5,704 nt of DNA. Origin: Halovenus sp. GTDB taxonomy: Archaea; Halobacteriota; Halobacteria; Halobacteriales; Haloarculaceae. Position 1 is the stretch's first letter. Each line of letters begins with the position of its first letter. The notes under the pieces are model-generated. The model saw only the letters and a list, made by a program, of their open reading frames with translations, made no database searches and had not been told where the DNA came from. The translations under genes and the position numbers were made by a program. The stretch is taken from assembly GCA_028274925.1 (NCBI GenBank), contig JAQCNR010000022.1:1-5704 (forward strand). The letters are read 5' to 3'. This document shows positions 5,528-5,704 of this stretch, piece by piece.

Positions 5528-5704
5528 ATGATGGAGCGGATTTTGTTCGCGGCCGCTGGCCTGGAACTCCTCCAGTTTCTTTTGGCGCTCATTGTTCACG
5601 TCAACGCCACCCGGCGAAATCTCGCAGTACCGGTGGTGTACATCTACGGTGTGTTGCTCCCCCTCGTCGGTCTCCTAATCGCTGGCGTGTACTTTTCCCG
5701 CCGA
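5528..5704 (+). CDS. Small membrane protein, 3' end outside window
   Basis: Open for 59 codons to the end of the window with no stop, so the gene is partial. It starts with two consecutive Met codons (5528 and 5531) and either could be used. Two hydrophobic helices are clear: residues about 5-25 (ILFAAAGLELLQFLLALIVHV) without charges except one Glu, and about 33-56 (AVPVVYIYGVLLPLVGLLIAG). They are joined by a short basic loop (NATRRN) that would tend to face the cytoplasm. The helix pattern and hydrophobicity argue for a genuine gene. I do not recognise a named family. It lies 74 bases after the ThDP enzyme in the same direction, but an AT-rich box upstream suggests its own promoter. It resembles the 2285-2506 product only in general architecture, not in sequence. 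Confidence 0.65.
   Translation, partial: MMERILFAAAGLELLQFLLALIVHVNATRRNLAVPVVYIYGVLLPLVGLLIAGVYFSRR

Overview
This looks like chromosomal DNA from a haloarchaeon (Halobacteria). The evidence is an RNA polymerase largest subunit split into separate A' and A'' genes, Asp/Glu-rich proteins, GC-rich coding sequence with long open shadow frames, an archaeal NusA-like protein made only of KH domains, and start codons about 25-27 bases downstream of AT-rich TATA-like boxes, as in leaderless haloarchaeal genes. I cannot assign a genus from the sequence alone.

Left part (1-2096): the end of the RNA polymerase operon. It contains the last 152 codons of rpoA1 (bridge helix of subunit A'), complete rpoA2 (trigger loop, cleft and C-terminal part of subunit A'') and complete nusA. 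The genes are very tightly packed (12 and 1 bases between them), so they are almost certainly co-transcribed.

Middle (2097-2284): a short but structure-rich spacer. It holds an intrinsic-terminator-like hairpin with a T5 run, a larger imperfect hairpin bounded by T5 and A5, an exact 21-bp direct repeat that duplicates the 3' end of nusA (last codons included, followed by a second stop in the same frame), and a perfect 24-bp palindrome. This is the most unusual part of the window. It looks like a small insertion or segmental duplication at the nusA 3' end.

Right part (2285-5704): genes unrelated to transcription. In order they are a 73-residue two-helix membrane protein, a convergent CaiB/BaiF-family CoA-transferase (minus strand), a divergent 550-residue thiamine-diphosphate enzyme of the acetolactate synthase type, and the start of another small two-helix membrane protein that runs off the end. 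The CoA-transferase and the ThDP enzyme share an 80-base divergent promoter region. They may form a small metabolic module, but their substrates cannot be read from the sequence. In many archaea nusA is followed by the ribosomal protein S12 gene. Here that gene is not seen within 3.6 kb, so the right part may be a lineage-specific insertion or the site of a rearrangement. No CRISPR array, tRNA, rRNA, transposase or integrase is visible. No gene-free stretch exceeds 300 bases.
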